NCBI GenBank assembly: GCA_030544215.1
Contig: JARZZO010000011.1
Span: 47,737,587 to 47,801,586, forward strand
Reading direction: 5' to 3'
DNA: 64,000 nt
DNA from: Zantedeschia hybrid cultivar
Taxonomy: Eukaryota; Streptophyta; Magnoliopsida; Alismatales; Araceae
Each line of letters opens with the position of its first letter. Position 1 is the stretch's first letter. Position numbers and translations under genes: made by a program. The notes under the pieces are model-generated. The model was not told where the DNA came from, did not search any database, and saw only the letters and a program-made list of their open reading frames with translations. Positions 10,317-22,700 of this stretch are shown one piece after another.

Positions 10317-11690
10317 ATGAGTTCTTCAAACAAGAGGATGAAGAGGTCGCTGGAGAAGATCTCCGACGTGGAGAATCACCTCATTGGAAGGGATCCCAAT
10401 CCCCAAGTAAGTTGAATTAAATTCTCCTTCTCTTTCCTTCATGTTCTTCAATTGATCTTGTTCTTCAAACTCTTCAATCCTTCCTTTTGTTTTCAGACTT
10501 ACCCCATGTTTCCCGGCCCAAGGAGATTCACCTCTCTCCCTTGGATCCGCAAACTTGCAAAAAGTGTTAAACTTTCCATGCAAGTCTTTATCTCCAAGTG
10601 GAATCTTCAAGGTTTGGTGGTGCATGCCAAACACTACAAGAGTCCGAACGTGGACTGGGCGGCTATGGGTGCTTTGATCGAGCAGTGGCATGCTCAAACC
10701 CATACGTTCCTCTTCCTGGATTTCGAGTGTACCATACTTTTGGAGGAAGTGGAGCTCCTATTGGGTCTTCCAAAGACCAAAGACAAGATGGCTTTAACGA
10801 GAGAAAGAATCACCGGTCAACAATTGTTGACATCAATCATGAAGGATCCCTCAGAAGCTAAAGGGTGCCTTACCAACAAAGGGATCAACCTCGCAAAGCT
10901 CGCTGAGTGGACTTTATATGAGATCGATGATCTAAGGGAGGACGAATCTGAAGATGTGACGAAAGCCTTCGTCACATACCTTGCCGGTGCTCTATTCTTC
11001 CCTGCGCAAGACAACATCTTGGAAGATGATTAGGTTAGTGCTATCTGCGCGATCTTGGAGGGGAAATCCATTAGCACTGCACTCTTGGCTTACCTCTACA
11101 GTGGGCATTCTGCGGCGTCCACGGGTCGTCCTCCTTACGGGTGCATGTTACTCTTTGCTTTGTGGGTTGAACTACACTTCAAATTCGAGTATTGCACGAG
11201 GATGTCACCAAGACCGTCTCAAATTTACTTGAATAGCCCGATCCACTATATTGCCAACATCGTGAAGTTTAACGAGCGCATGGTCAATAAAGTCCCAAAG
11301 CTTAAGACCCGTGCCAATTGGAGGGAGTATCTGAGACACTTGTTGTCCAATGGGTTTGACTTTTCTCCACTTGCCCTTGTTGGAAAGCCCATCAGAGTAC
11401 GCCGTGCATCTGGTGCAGAGCTCAAATTGATCGGGGCCACTGAGTTGGTGTTATACAACCCTCTCCGATGCCTTCCTCAACTCAGCTTGCCTCGCAACAA
11501 ATTCCCCGAGTTGTCCTTTACATCTCCGATCAAGAGGCGTGCCTTGGAATCCGACGAAGATTATAAAGCCATAAAACTTATTACTACTTTTTGGAATCTC
11601 GGTTTCAGTTATCGTGTAAAATCCTCTAAAAATAGTGATAGAGGAGTGAAATTTCCATATTATCAAGCACTTCACGAAATTCTTCCTTAG
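10317..11690 (+). pseudogene. Plant mobile domain-like (DUF7745-type) gene, two exons, one stop
   Basis: Exon 1 is 10317-10406 (MSSSNKRMKRSLEKI..., 30 codons) and ends at a GTAAG donor. Exon 2 is 10497-11690 after TTTTCAG, same phase, about 397 codons. One in-frame TAG at 11031-11033 interrupts it. Key features are the segment WAAMGALIEQWHAQTHTFLF, then LLEEVELLLGLPK, the PMD-type block in which a fold residue pattern ends in LLGLP, and later a conserved-looking LLFALWVELHF. Proteins of this type are encoded by plant transposons and a few domesticated genes; their biochemical role is not settled. Downstream on the same strand, 665 bases away, is a true PMD gene. The assignment to DUF7745 rather than classical PMD is inference. 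The single stop could be a recent mutation. Confidence 0.6.
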
Positions 11691-11862
11691 ATGTTTTCTT
11701 TTCTTCTTCTTTCTCTTTTTGATGTAATAAAATATTTCATTGAATAAAGAGTTATTTTTCACGCCTTGAAATCTTTCCTTAACCTCTTGTGATATGCCCA
11801 TGATTTTTCCTTAGTAAAACCTGGATTTTTCCTGAAAATATGACAGTTCGGATTCACTTAAT

Positions 11863-12225
11863 GCAAAACGCGTCCACTCAGTAAGACGCCTTTCAAACAT
11901 AATTCATTTTCCAGAAATTAACCATTAATCCTCAAAATCCTGATTTATCCTTAAATTGCATCTTCCAATCAAGACGCCTTTCAACTCTCTATCCGACCTT
12001 TTCCAGAACTCCGCCATCAATTCTGTGATTAATCCCCTAAAATGCGTCTTGATGTGGAGACGCCTTTCATCATCATGCTGCGTACGGTTCTGACCCAAAT
12101 TGGCGGTAACCTGAAACGCGTCGCCTCATGTGGACGCCTTTCAATTAATTTCAAACAGCTGGCCTTGCCGCCTCAACTTATGTGCCATAAAACGCGTCTC
12201 GCTGACTCGACGCCTTTCAACCCTT
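11863..12225. repeat. Five GGCGTC/GACGCC-type hairpins between the two PMD-type genes
   Basis: Units near 11863-11898, 11952-11986, 12038-12072, 12112-12146 and 12186-12222, each of the form AAAACGCGTC-loop-GACGCCTTTCA. Spacing is about 75-90 bases. The rest of 11691-12354 has no gene. Its end, 12230-12354, is a CT-rich leader of the PMD gene. Confidence 0.78.
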
Positions 12226-12354
12226 TGTTTACAGACCCGCGAAGGCCCCCTTTCTTCCTCATTCTTCTCCTTGCTTTCTCTCTCCTCGAGCTCCGGCGAT
12301 CGCATCTCCGGCCATCTCGCTCCTTTCTTCCTCAAAACTCCCTCTTCCAAGATC

Positions 12355-14777
12355 ATGGAGCGTGGTGAAGGTTCCCGAAAGACCAAGGCCCTAGCCAAGA
12401 GGCGGCGAACGGCGGCTCCCGTGGAAGAGGCTCCCGAGGAAGTGCCGGCCGCACTCGCCGAGGCGGCGGCGTTTTTGGAGGAGGAGGAAGCTCCTCCGGC
12501 GCCCGTGGCCATGGAAGAAGAAGGGGAGGGCGACCTCCACCTGGTAAGTTCCCTATGGTTTGGATGGAGTGAGGAAAAGGAGGGAGAACGGGGTTCTTCA
12601 AGAACCCAGAATCGGGTCTTGAAAGGCGTCCAGACCAGGTGACGCCGTTCAAACGACGTCACCCTGGGCCGACGCCATTCAAGGCTAAATTCCCAATTTT
12701 AATCAGGCAGAAAATAGTTCTAAATTGCGTCAGGACCTGTGGACGCCTTTCAATAGACGTCCAGGTGTCTCGACGCCTTTTGAACTAGAAGTGTTTTAGC
12801 TCTTTTTTTTTTTTTTAATTACTGACCCTAATTTTTTGTTTTTCATTTGCAGGGGGTGATAAGATCTAGGATCAGCTGGGAGTTAGTGATAGGGGCATAC
12901 CGGTGACTCCCGGACTTCCAGAAGGCGCGCCTGCGCTGGATGGGGTTCGGCGAGGTTTTAGATATCGAGTCATTTTGGCTCGATCTAGTCCTGCTGCAGG
13001 CACTCAGGGAGCGTTGGCACGCGGAGAGTCGGACATTCCTAATGCCCTGGGGACACATGATCCCCACTCTAGAGGACGTGGCCAGGATTACTGGCCTTAG
13101 GGTAGAGGGCTGACCGGTAAGTGGGGTGACTTACCCCAACTACCAGGGATTGGCAGAGGCTCTGCTGGGCATAGAGGTGTCCAGCCTAGGCAGAGAGTCT
13201 AGGATGGTCCCTAGGGTGGAGGTAGAGGCTGCCCTAGGATTAGATGAGCCCCGGCGGCGATCTGATGAGTCCCGGGCAAAGTTTAGGGATAGGTTAGCTG
13301 AGTCTTCCTCCGCCGTTTACTGCACCGACCCGCGTCAGGAGGAGGAGGTAGATAGATAGCTGAGGGTCTTTTTAGTTTTCTTCTTCGGTCGGTTACTCTT
13401 CGGCACGAAGGGTGACCATATCCATTGTAGGTTTTTGTATTTATTAGATGACTTAGAGAGTCTAGGGGAGTACGCCTGGGGTGCGGCCCTTCTGGCCCAT
13501 CTCTTTGCTGATCTTTCCGCGGTCACGTCGGACCGTGAGACCACCGTCAGCGGCTTCTCGCCGTTCCTCCAGGTATTAAGTTATTTTATTATTTCTTTAT
13601 ACAATGCAATGTGATATGATGCTTCACTAACCTATATATCCATGTATGCAGGTTTGGAGCTATCATTATTTTCCGCACGGCAGAGCGAGGATCGTGAGAC
13701 CGGACGCTGTCCCATTGGCCCGCCGCTGGCGGCCGATTGTGGACACAGCGCCACAGCATCACCAGCTGACGGCCCTCCGCCGTCAGTTCCTTGATTATCC
13801 GGAGCTCCTGGTGAGTTCTTAACTTGTTCAATTTTATTTATTGAATGCAATCTTTCCTTTATTAAATGCAAAATTATTCGTATGAATGCTTCTAACTTAT
13901 ATGCAGGTGATCTGGCGCCCATACTTGGGCATGGGCGAGGAGGGCCAGCCATGGGTGATGGCTGGCAGGAGGAGGTTTGGCAGGCAGATGTGGCTGCGCT
14001 GCTTAAACGCGATTGAGCCCCTCCGCCTCCGGCTCGTGATGAGGACCCTGGGCCTCCACCAGGAATCGATCGACGAGGAGGTCCCGGAGGGTGTTGGGAG
14101 GAGCATGAGGGGCAAGCAAGCCCTCACCGACTGGCGTGCTAAGTTCCCGGAGCAGTACGAGGACTGGCACCGCCGCGGTGTCAGAGTGGAGTCACGAGCG
14201 GAGAGTAGCGCAGCCTACCTCCAGCAGTACCGGGCCCACTACGCCGATTAGCTTCGGCTCGCCCGACCACTCGATGTAAGTATGCGTTTATACGTCTTTC
14301 ATTTTATTATTATCTTGATTTATATTTGTGAATGAATGTTTGTATGTGTGATACGCAGGATGCACGTGATGCGGTCATCATTGACCTCCGGGCCCGCCTA
14401 CATGACGTGGAGGCCCAGCTAGAGCAGGTCCAGTAGGAGCTCTTCGACCTGGTATGTATGAATGTTTATGAATGAATGTTTTGATTAATTAATTGTTTTG
14501 GCGATTAACAACTGACGGTTGTCTTTTGGTGCAGCGAGCCGTCTACACCCAGGCGGCTCCCCCTATCTATGGAGCTTCATCGTCTTCTTCCTCTGCCGCC
14601 CATGATGCTGCTCTGGCAGACCTCCAGAGCCAGCTTGCCTCCGCCATCCACCGAGCTTCCCTCGCGGAGGAGGACCGTGCCGCTCGAGTAAGTCTTGTTA
14701 TTTCTTTTGATTTTTGAACATGATTTTGATTACTTGATTGCCTTGGACTAACAACGACTTCTTTGCAGGTTGTTGAG
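12355..14777 (+). pseudogene. Plant mobile domain (PMD) gene, copy 1, seven exons, 3' end cut by Athila
   Basis: Exons by GT/AG and frame: 12355-12543, 12853-13572, 13652-13810, 13907-14275, 14359-14451, 14535-14687, 14769 onward. Exon 1 is Glu/Ala-rich after a basic patch (AKRRRTAAP). Exon 2 has the PMD signature LRERWHAESRTFLMPWGHM followed by LEDVARITGLRVEG, and later FFFGRLLFGTKGDHIH and EYAWGAALLAHLFADL. Exons 3-4 continue the fold (VWSYHYFPHG; WRPYLGMG). Exons 5-7 look like coiled coil (QSQLASAIHRASLAEED). In-frame stops occur at about 12904, 13111, 13357, 14249 and 14434, so it is dead. PMD proteins relate to Arabidopsis MAIN/MAIL and to transposon-borne copies; here the setting points to transposon origin. 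An Athila LTR begins inside exon 7. Confidence 0.85.
12617..12790. repeat. GGCGTC/GACGCC four-arm and paired hairpins in PMD intron 1 (copy 1)
   Basis: 12617-12685 is a four-arm unit: outer arms CTTGAAAGGCGTC and GACGCCATTCAAG, inner arms GTGACGCC and the reverse type GACGTCAC. Two further hairpins follow at 12720-12755 and 12752-12787. A comparable four-arm unit sits at the same intron position in copy 2 (53748-53820). Confidence 0.8.
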
Positions 14778-17060
14778 TGATAAAGTGTTAAATTGATCAT
14801 TTAAGGGCAATCATATGCATCATACTCATGTTTTTATCTGCAAAATAGCATGGAACGATAGATAATTGTGTACCAAGTCCAACGGTACCAATTTCGTCAA
14901 ATTCTGACTTAAAAACATCGTCATTTCATGTGATTAAAGGAGTATAGCGCATTTGCGGTTTTTCGACAAAACCGAGACAAAATGAATAAAAATGATGATA
15001 TTTTTATGATAATACGTTAATTTATATTTATTTTATGTGAACAGGATATGCCGATGATGCAGTGCAGTTGGTGGAGTTTCCGAAAATTTGGGGGAGGTCT
15101 AGTGTTCGGATTTCAACTAAAGTAGAGGTAAAAATGTAATTTGATGTTCTAATATTGCTCTGATTCCTTCTTTTTCTGGAGTTTCCGAAAATTCTCTATT
15201 TCCTGCCTTCTCTCCAATTTCCCAGCCACACCTATTCCTTTCTTTATTTTAAAACTCTCTCTCTCTTTTTAAAGAAACTTCTCCAAGTCCGGATCCGATT
15301 CCTTCAAAACTTCCCCCACACGCTCTCTTTCAATTTCTCCTATATATTCTTTCTCTCTCACCCAGATTCGCCCTGGCCTCTTCCTTTCCGAACTCTCTCC
15401 CCGCAGCTCTCTCTTCCTCTCTCCCGTATCCCTGCTCTCTATTTCCGGCAATCTCTCTCTCCCTGCACGCAGCTCCTTCTCTCTCTCTCGTTTTTGTTCC
15501 AGCAACCCTCTCTTCCTCCCTCCGTTCTGCTCTTATTCCGGCCCCTTTTCCAGTTTCCCAAGACTTTCTCTCCCTCCACAGCCCTCTCTCTCGGCAGCCC
15601 TCTCCTCCTCCTTTTCCAACTAAAACCCGCAGCCCTCTCTTCCTCTCTCCGTCTCGGCTCTCTCTCGGTTTCTCTCTAGCATCTCTCTCTCTCTCTCTCT
15701 CTTATTCTTTCTCCCACGCAGCCCTCTCTTCCTCTCTCCGTTCTGTTTTCCAACTCCTCTTCAGCAACTTCTCTGCCTCCGTCTCTCTTTTCTTCTCTCT
15801 CTCCACTGCAACCTGCAGCAACCCACGGCAAGACTGCACTAGATCCTCTCTCTTCCTCCCTCTCTCCTCTCTTCTCTCCCCACCTCTCTCTCTCTCCGGT
15901 TACTGGCTCCACAGCAACCCAGCGCCGCATGCATGCAAGCCCCCGCATGCGAACCAGCTCCACGTAGCCTGTCCAAGCGTACTCTCCTCCACGTGCTGTC
16001 CCAGGTGAAGCCAGCAGCTCCTCCAGCGCCAACCTGCAGCACCCAGCCGGTCAGCTCTTCCAGCAGCTTCACGGCTTCCTCCAACTCCAGCGCCAGCAGC
16101 TCCAAGCTCCACCGTCCACACGCATGCCGGCAAGTCCTCCATCTTCTCCACGTGCGTGCTGTCCCAGCTGAGCCAAGCACCTCCACGCGCAGCAAGCTCC
16201 AGGTTGCCTCCTGCACCTTCACCAGTCAGCAGCTCTAAGCTCCACCAACAAATCCCACGTACTTCCCAGCGCCACCAGTAGCCGGCCTCCTCCCGGTTCA
16301 TCCTCCACGCGCCGACAGCAGCACCCACCAGGCGGCTGAAGCCCGTGCATACGCTGCCAGCGCATCCAGCAACCTGTAGCAGCTTCCTTCTCTCCACAGC
16401 AACCTGCATGCAGCCACGTACACCAGCGACAGCAGCTTGAAGTCCTCCACCACGCCAGCAAACCCTCCATGCAGCAGCAGCTCCCTCCTAATCTCCATTC
16501 ACTGCAAGCAAGCAGCCGGCAACCCACATCTTGCTGTTGTGTTGTTCTTGGTTATTTAATTAGGGGTAGTTGTTGGTATTGTTTAATTAGTTGTTGGTTA
16601 TTTAATTAGGGTTAATTTTTGATTGGTTGTTGTTTAATTGGTTATTAGTTGTTTAATTAAGTTATTTGATTCATGATGATTAATAGTTTACACAATTAAA
16701 CAATAGTTTGTTTTTGTTATAATTTTTAGTTGTGCTTATTATTTTTTATATATGTGTTTGTGTTTAATTTCTGAAAAAGAAAAGAAAAAAAAAAGAGATT
16801 TGTTTAATTATAGTAATTATATTTTTTTAAAGTAGCATTAGGTAATTGAGTTTTAGTTTAATTAAGTAATTAGTTACTCAAATTCTCATCTATTTTTAGA
16901 TTAACTAAATTCCAAAGTTTTCAAAATTAAAATTCTATCTCCCTGTGGATCGACTCGGACTCACCACTATTAAATTTCCAAAATTTGATTTGAGTGAGCC
17001 GGATAAATTTAGATTGAACGTTTTCATGAGTGTTTAACGACGCACAATTCGAAACGATCA
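14778..17060 (+). repeat. Athila 5' LTR, about 2283 bp
   Basis: Starts TGATAAAGTGTTAAATTG, repeated exactly at 24776 where the 3' LTR begins, and ends near ACGATCA five bases before the primer site. Contains a long pyrimidine tract with CTCTCT runs at about 15249-15830, a TATA-like TATATATTC near 15341, GC-rich CAGCAGC/CTCCA sequence (15900-16510), and AT-rich sequence to its end. Confidence 0.85.
15249..15830. repeat. CT-rich low-complexity tract in Athila LTR
   Basis: Imperfect CTCTCT/CTTCCTCTCTCC repeats. Open frames on either strand here come from the simple composition and are not genes. Confidence 0.85.
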
Positions 17061-17065
17061 ATTTT

Positions 17066-17083
17066 TGGCGCCGTTGCCGGAGA
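17066..17083 (+). other. Athila primer binding site
   Basis: TGGCGCCGTTGCCGGAGA, one base from the classical Athila site that is complementary to tRNA-Asp, five bases after the LTR end. The region 17084-18009 that follows is an AT-rich leader without a gene. Confidence 0.9.
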
Positions 17084-18009
17084 ATTAGATTTTTAATTTT
17101 GATTATCTTGGATTTAGTGTAATTATTCTTTAGCTAACCTTATTTTTCTTATTTTTGCAGGTATATTGAAAAAAAAAAAAAAAAGGAAAGCGAAATCATG
17201 GTCAGTGTGTTCCAACTTTCTATGTTTCAATTTCCTTACTTTAGTTAGTTTCCAATTTTGTAGTTTCTAGTTTAGATATGTTTCTATTAACTAAAAAAAA
17301 AAGAGAAGAAACAAAAAGAAGAACATCTAAATTTAAAAACTTTCATTTCCAAGATTAGAAACCTTCCATGCTAGGCATTCATCATTCTAGGAAAGCATGA
17401 GCTAGTTTCCTTGCACAGTTATTTCCATAAATTGTTGAAGAGTGCGGGGGAAAGGTACGTATTTCAATTTTAGCAAGTCATTCATGATTGCATCAACACA
17501 CCTTGCATTGATTTGTTGTCTTGTATTGCATTCAAAAAAGACTTTAAGGGCAGCAACTTTAACCACATAAGGTAAGGATTTGATCACCCTTCCTTAGCCC
17601 ACAAATCACCTTCCTTGCATTGGCATTTCCTAATCCAATTAAAAGCAAGTCGAAAGATAATCTAGGGTTTACACCGTGAGTGGTTTAAATCTCGGGTTGC
17701 CTCCATTTTTGGCAACGGTGTCTAGGCTAGAGGTTAAAAAGGCAAACGTCTAAGCGGGAAAGTGGTTCTCTAATTAGGTCCCTACGAAAGTAGGGGGAGC
17801 CTCCCACTACCCCACCTCTTACCTAGCCGTTGATTGATTGTGGTTGTGACTCGAGGTGGACTCCATTCACCTTGTAAGAAAATTCACATAGAGAGTCTAG
17901 GTTAACATTAGATCATTAGGATAATTTGTTTGTTAAAAATTGATTGCATTTAAAAAAAAATAAAAATAAGAAATAGATAACAAAATCCTCTTTCCATCAG
18001 TCCTAGTGT

Positions 18010-19727
18010 ATGCAAGGTAGGAGATCTCAAAATTCTAACCTTCTAGGACCATTTGCTGAAATAGAAAGAATCCTACATCAAAGAAATCCACCAGAAGATC
18101 CAATGGCTGATAATCAGGACCCACCAAAGCAAATGAAGGACTATTTCATTCCAAATCGATATCAACCTTCATCATGTATTCATCTTCCTCAAAATCCAGC
18201 CAATCAATATGAAATCAAATCTAGCACTATTCAGATGCTCCCATCCTTTTATGGGAATACTAATGAAGATCCTTATAAACATCTGGATGAATTTCTAGAA
18301 ATCTGTTCCACACTGAAGATGCAGAATTTCACCGATGATGGCCTTAAATTGACCTTATTTCCCTTTTCATTAAAGGACAAGGCTAAATATTGGTTGGGAA
18401 CTATAGGAAGGCCATTAGGACATGGGAAGAAATGCAGAAAGAATTTCTTAAGAAGTTCTATCCCATCGGGCGGACCAATACTATGAGAAGGGCCATCACG
18501 AGTTTTACCCAAACTCCCGGGGAATTGATCCATGAATCTTGGGAAAGACTGAAAGAATTGCTTAGGAAATGCCCTCATCATGGGCTTTCAAAATGGCAAA
18601 TTGTCCAAGCATTCTATGAAGGATTGTCTGAACAGTTCAGACAGATGGTGGATGCCTCATGTGGAGGGGCATTTATGATGAAAAATGAAGATGAGGCCTA
18701 TGATCTGTTTGAGATGTTAAGTGAAAATTCCATCAATCATGCCTCAGTATCATCTTATGAAAGGTATGTTGGGCCATCTAAACGGACTGGAATGTATGAA
18801 CTTAAGGCCCGTGGAGAGCCCGAATCCAGAATGGACATAAATCTGATTAATCAGAAATTGGATAAGGTAGACGTCTTGGTCCAGAAACTAGACCAACTCC
18901 TAGCCTTAAACAAGCAAGAGCCTACTTACCCAACACAATCTAGTCCATATGAAGGCCCATCCTCTGCTAATCATGACATTTGTGCCTTATGCGCAAGTCC
19001 AACCCATCAAGTGAATGAATGCCCAACTGCGGCCCAACTTCCACCATTCATTCAAGAACAAGTTCAGGCAGCTCAGGGATTCTCCAGGCCCAATAATGAC
19101 CCATTCTCAAATACTTACAATCCTGGCTGGAGAAACCACCTTAATTTCTCTTGGAAGAATCAGCAGGCCCCATTACCAATGTCCAATCCTCCCATGCATC
19201 AAGCCCAAAAGCCACAGAATTCCTTTCAACAGCAATCTAATTTCTATGGAAATGTTCAGGCTAGGGGATCTCAAGCCCAATTTTCTCAACCGGCCCAGTA
19301 TCAATCAGGTCAACCGGCCCACTACCACTCATTCCAATATGGACAGCCAACCCAATACCATCCTCCACCCACTTACCAACAACCTCCTCAGCCCAACTTT
19401 GATGACAAGTTCACTCAACTCCAACAATTGATTTTGACCCAGCAACAATCCATTGCTAAGTTGGAAAGTCAAATGGGCAAACTAGCTGAGGCTACGATGA
19501 GACGAGAAGTGGGCCAACTTCCTAGTCAACCCGTTGCCAATCCAAGGAATCAACCCCTGGGTTTTCCACAGCAATCGAGCCTTTTACCTCAGCCTGGCCC
19601 ATTACCACAACATAAAGGGCCACAATTGGAGAATGCTAAAGCCATTTCAGCCCTTAGGAGTGGGAGAAGTTTAGAAAAACCGCATGTAGATGGAGAGTTA
19701 GCCAAAGGTTCCACTGATGGGCCTTAG
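18010..19727 (+). pseudogene. Athila gag, one frameshift
   Basis: The N-terminal part reads from 18010 (MKDYFIPNRYQPSSCIHLP) and continues after a one-base shift near 18400 in the frame ending at 19727 (TWEEMQKEFLKKFYPIGRT; ELIHESWERLKELL; QAFYEGLSEQFRQMVDA). Around 18980 comes a zinc knuckle CALCASPTHQVNECP, then a Gln/Pro-rich tail. Gag packages the element RNA. The frame ends in TAG at 19725-19727 and the same frame continues straight into pol, so gag and pol were one polyprotein broken by a single stop. Confidence 0.88.
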
Positions 19728-22700
19728 GAAATTGAAAGTGAGAGTGAAGATGAACCCATCATGGAGAAGTTGGAGGAGGATCTGAAAGGAAAAGGGAAGA
19801 TGGATGAAGGCCCAAGTTCTTATAAACCTAGGGTGCCATTTCCTAATGCCTTGTTAGCTAAGCCCAATACCAGGAAGAAACTGGCCCAGAATGAGGAGTT
19901 GTTGGATTTGTTCAAACAAGTCCAAATTAATATTCCACTCCTCGATGCCATCAAGCATGTGCCAGCTTATGCTAAGTTTCTCAAAGAATTATGTACTCCA
20001 CGAAGAGAATCTAGAATGGCACCCGAAAAGGTTCGGCTTTCCGAGGATGTTAGTGCAATTGTGATGAATCATTTACCCAAGAAGCTAAAGGATCCTGGAG
20101 CACCTCTAATTTCATGTGACTTAGCTGGAGTTACATTTGATAGAGCCTTATTGGATCTAGGTGCTAGTGTGAATCTATTGCCAACAACCATTTATGAGAA
20201 ATTCGATATTGGAGAATTAAAGCCCACACCCATCATCTTGCAGTTGGCTGATAGGTCTGTGAAAACTCCACGGGGATTAATTGAGGATGTTATTGTGAAG
20301 GTTCATGATTGTTATTTTCCCGTGGATTTTCTTATTCTGGATATGGCATTACCTGAGGAACTCATTCACACTCCGATCATCCTAGGTTGTCCATTCTTAG
20401 CCACTGCCAAAGTTAATATAAATTGTGAAACTGGCATAATGGACATTTCATTTGGGGGTCAAAAGGTCCAGATTAATGTCTTCAAAGCATCTCAATACCC
20501 AGATCATGAAAAAGAATGCCATACTATTGATATCTTGGATAATCTGGTTGAAGAAAATGAGCTGTTCACACATGACATTTTGGAAGAAGTCAATACCTTA
20601 AAAGATTCGCCCGGCCCATTAACATCTTGGCCCAAGGTTGAACCTTTACCAGCCTTACAGTCTGAGCCCGCTTTGCCCTCTTTAGAGGACTCTCCTGAGC
20701 TTGAACTCAAACCATTACCTGAGTCTCTCAAGTATATCTTTTTGGGTCCGGACCAAACTCTCCCAGTTATCATTGCGGCAAATCTCACATCGCCGCAGGA
20801 GGCCCAATTAACCGAGGTCCTCAAAGACCACAAGGGTGCTATTAGTTGGTTGGTGGCAGATTTAAAGGGAATTAGCCCGTCCATTTGCATGCATCACATC
20901 TATATGGAAGAGAATTCTAAGCTTGGTCGGGAGATGCAAAGGCGGCTTAACCCTAATATGAAAGAAGTGGTGAAGAAGGAAGTTGTGAAATGGTTGGATG
21001 CGGGTATCATTTACCCAATATCAAACAATAAATGGGTCAGCCCAACTCAAGTGGTACCTAAGAAATCTAGATTAACAATTATCAAGAATGATCATGGAGA
21101 AGAGGTACCCACTAGGCTCACCACGGGATGGAGAGTGTGCATTGCTTACCGAAAGCTGAATCTAATGACTAAGAAGGATCACTTTCCACTCCCATTCATG
21201 GATCAGATTCTAGAAAAGTTATCGGGCCAGAAGTACTTTTGCTTCTTAGATGGGTACTCCGGGTACAATCAAGTAGCTATTTACCCGGAAGATCAAGAAA
21301 AGACCACCTTCACGTGCCCTTATGACACGTTTGCTTTTAGGAGAATGCCATTCGGATTATGCAACACACCAGCCACATTTCAACGGTGCATGATGGCTAT
21401 CTTCTCCGATATGGTGGGAGAATTCCTCGAAGTTTTCATGGATGATTTCTCAATCTTCGGGGACTCTTTTGAAACTTGCCTGGAAAATCTTAAACAGGTG
21501 CTAGCACGATGCATAGACACCAATCTGATACTTAGCTGGGAAAAGAGCCACTTTATGGTTCGGGAGGGCATTGTTCTAGGCCACATTGTGTCTGAAAGGG
21601 GGACAGAGGTAGATAAAGCTAAGATCGATCTCATATCCAATCTTCCTCCGCCCACCTCGGTCAGACAGATCCGTTCATTCCTTGGCCATGCCGGTTTCTG
21701 TCGCCGGTTTCTCCACAATTTTTCTCAAATTGCCCGGCCTCTAACTCTTCTCCTAGCTAAGGACGTTCCTTTCCAAATGGATGAATCTTGCATCAAGGCA
21801 TTCAATTCTCTGAAGGAATCTTTGACCAAAGCCCCGATTCTTCAATCTCCAGATTGGTCTTTACCCTTCGAAATCATGTGTGATGCCTCGGATTATGCTA
21901 TCGGTGCAGTTTTGGGACAAAGAATCAACAAGTGTCCCGTGGTGATCTATTATGCAAGTCGCATCCTTGTCGATGCTCAAATGAATTATACCACCACAGA
22001 AAAGGAACTATTAGCCGTGGTTTTTGCCTTAGAAAAATTCAGATCTTATCTTTTAGGGGCAAAAGGCATAATCTATTCTGATCACTCAGCTCTGAAATAC
22101 CTGTTGACCAAGAAGGATGCAAAGCCTAGGCTTATTAGATGGATCTTACTCCTTCAGGAATTTGATTTGGAAATTCGGGATAAGAAGGGTTCTGAGAATG
22201 TGGTAGTTGACCACCTATCCCGAATTCCGATCTCTGAAAGTACACCAATCACTGATTCCTTTCCTGATGAGCATCTACTGACCATTTCTCACACTGTTGC
22301 ACCTTGGTGTGCTCATATTGTCAATTACAAGGTGACTAATCAGCTTCCGGAAGGATGGACTAAAAGTGAAAAGGACAAATTCTTTTCTCAGGAAAAATAT
22401 TATTTCTGGGAGGATTCTGAATTATTCAAATTTTGTCCTGATCAAATCATTAGGCGATGTGTTCCTGAAGAAGAACAACAGAGTGTTCTTAACTTCTGCC
22501 ATAATTTGGCCTGTGGGGGCCACTTCTCAGGAAAGAAAACTGCAGCCAAAGTCCTACAAAGTGGGTTTTACTGGCCCACACTTTTCAAAGATGCCCATGA
22601 ATTTAGCAAAACTTGCCTCCGATGTCAGGCCGTAGGAAATATGGCGAAAAGGGATATGATGCCACTCAACCCAATCTTGGTGGTTGAAGTCTTTGATGTT

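Noticed and set aside
12141..12662. Minus-strand 173-codon frame opposite PMD exon 1
   Set aside because: Antisense to a well-supported exon and leader; no recognisable domain.
15269..16527. Long open frames on both strands, Glu/Arg-rich or Trp/Gly-rich
   Set aside because: They are translations of CT-rich and CAG/GCC-rich low-complexity sequence in the Athila LTR; no start context, no domain, and frames overlap on both strands.
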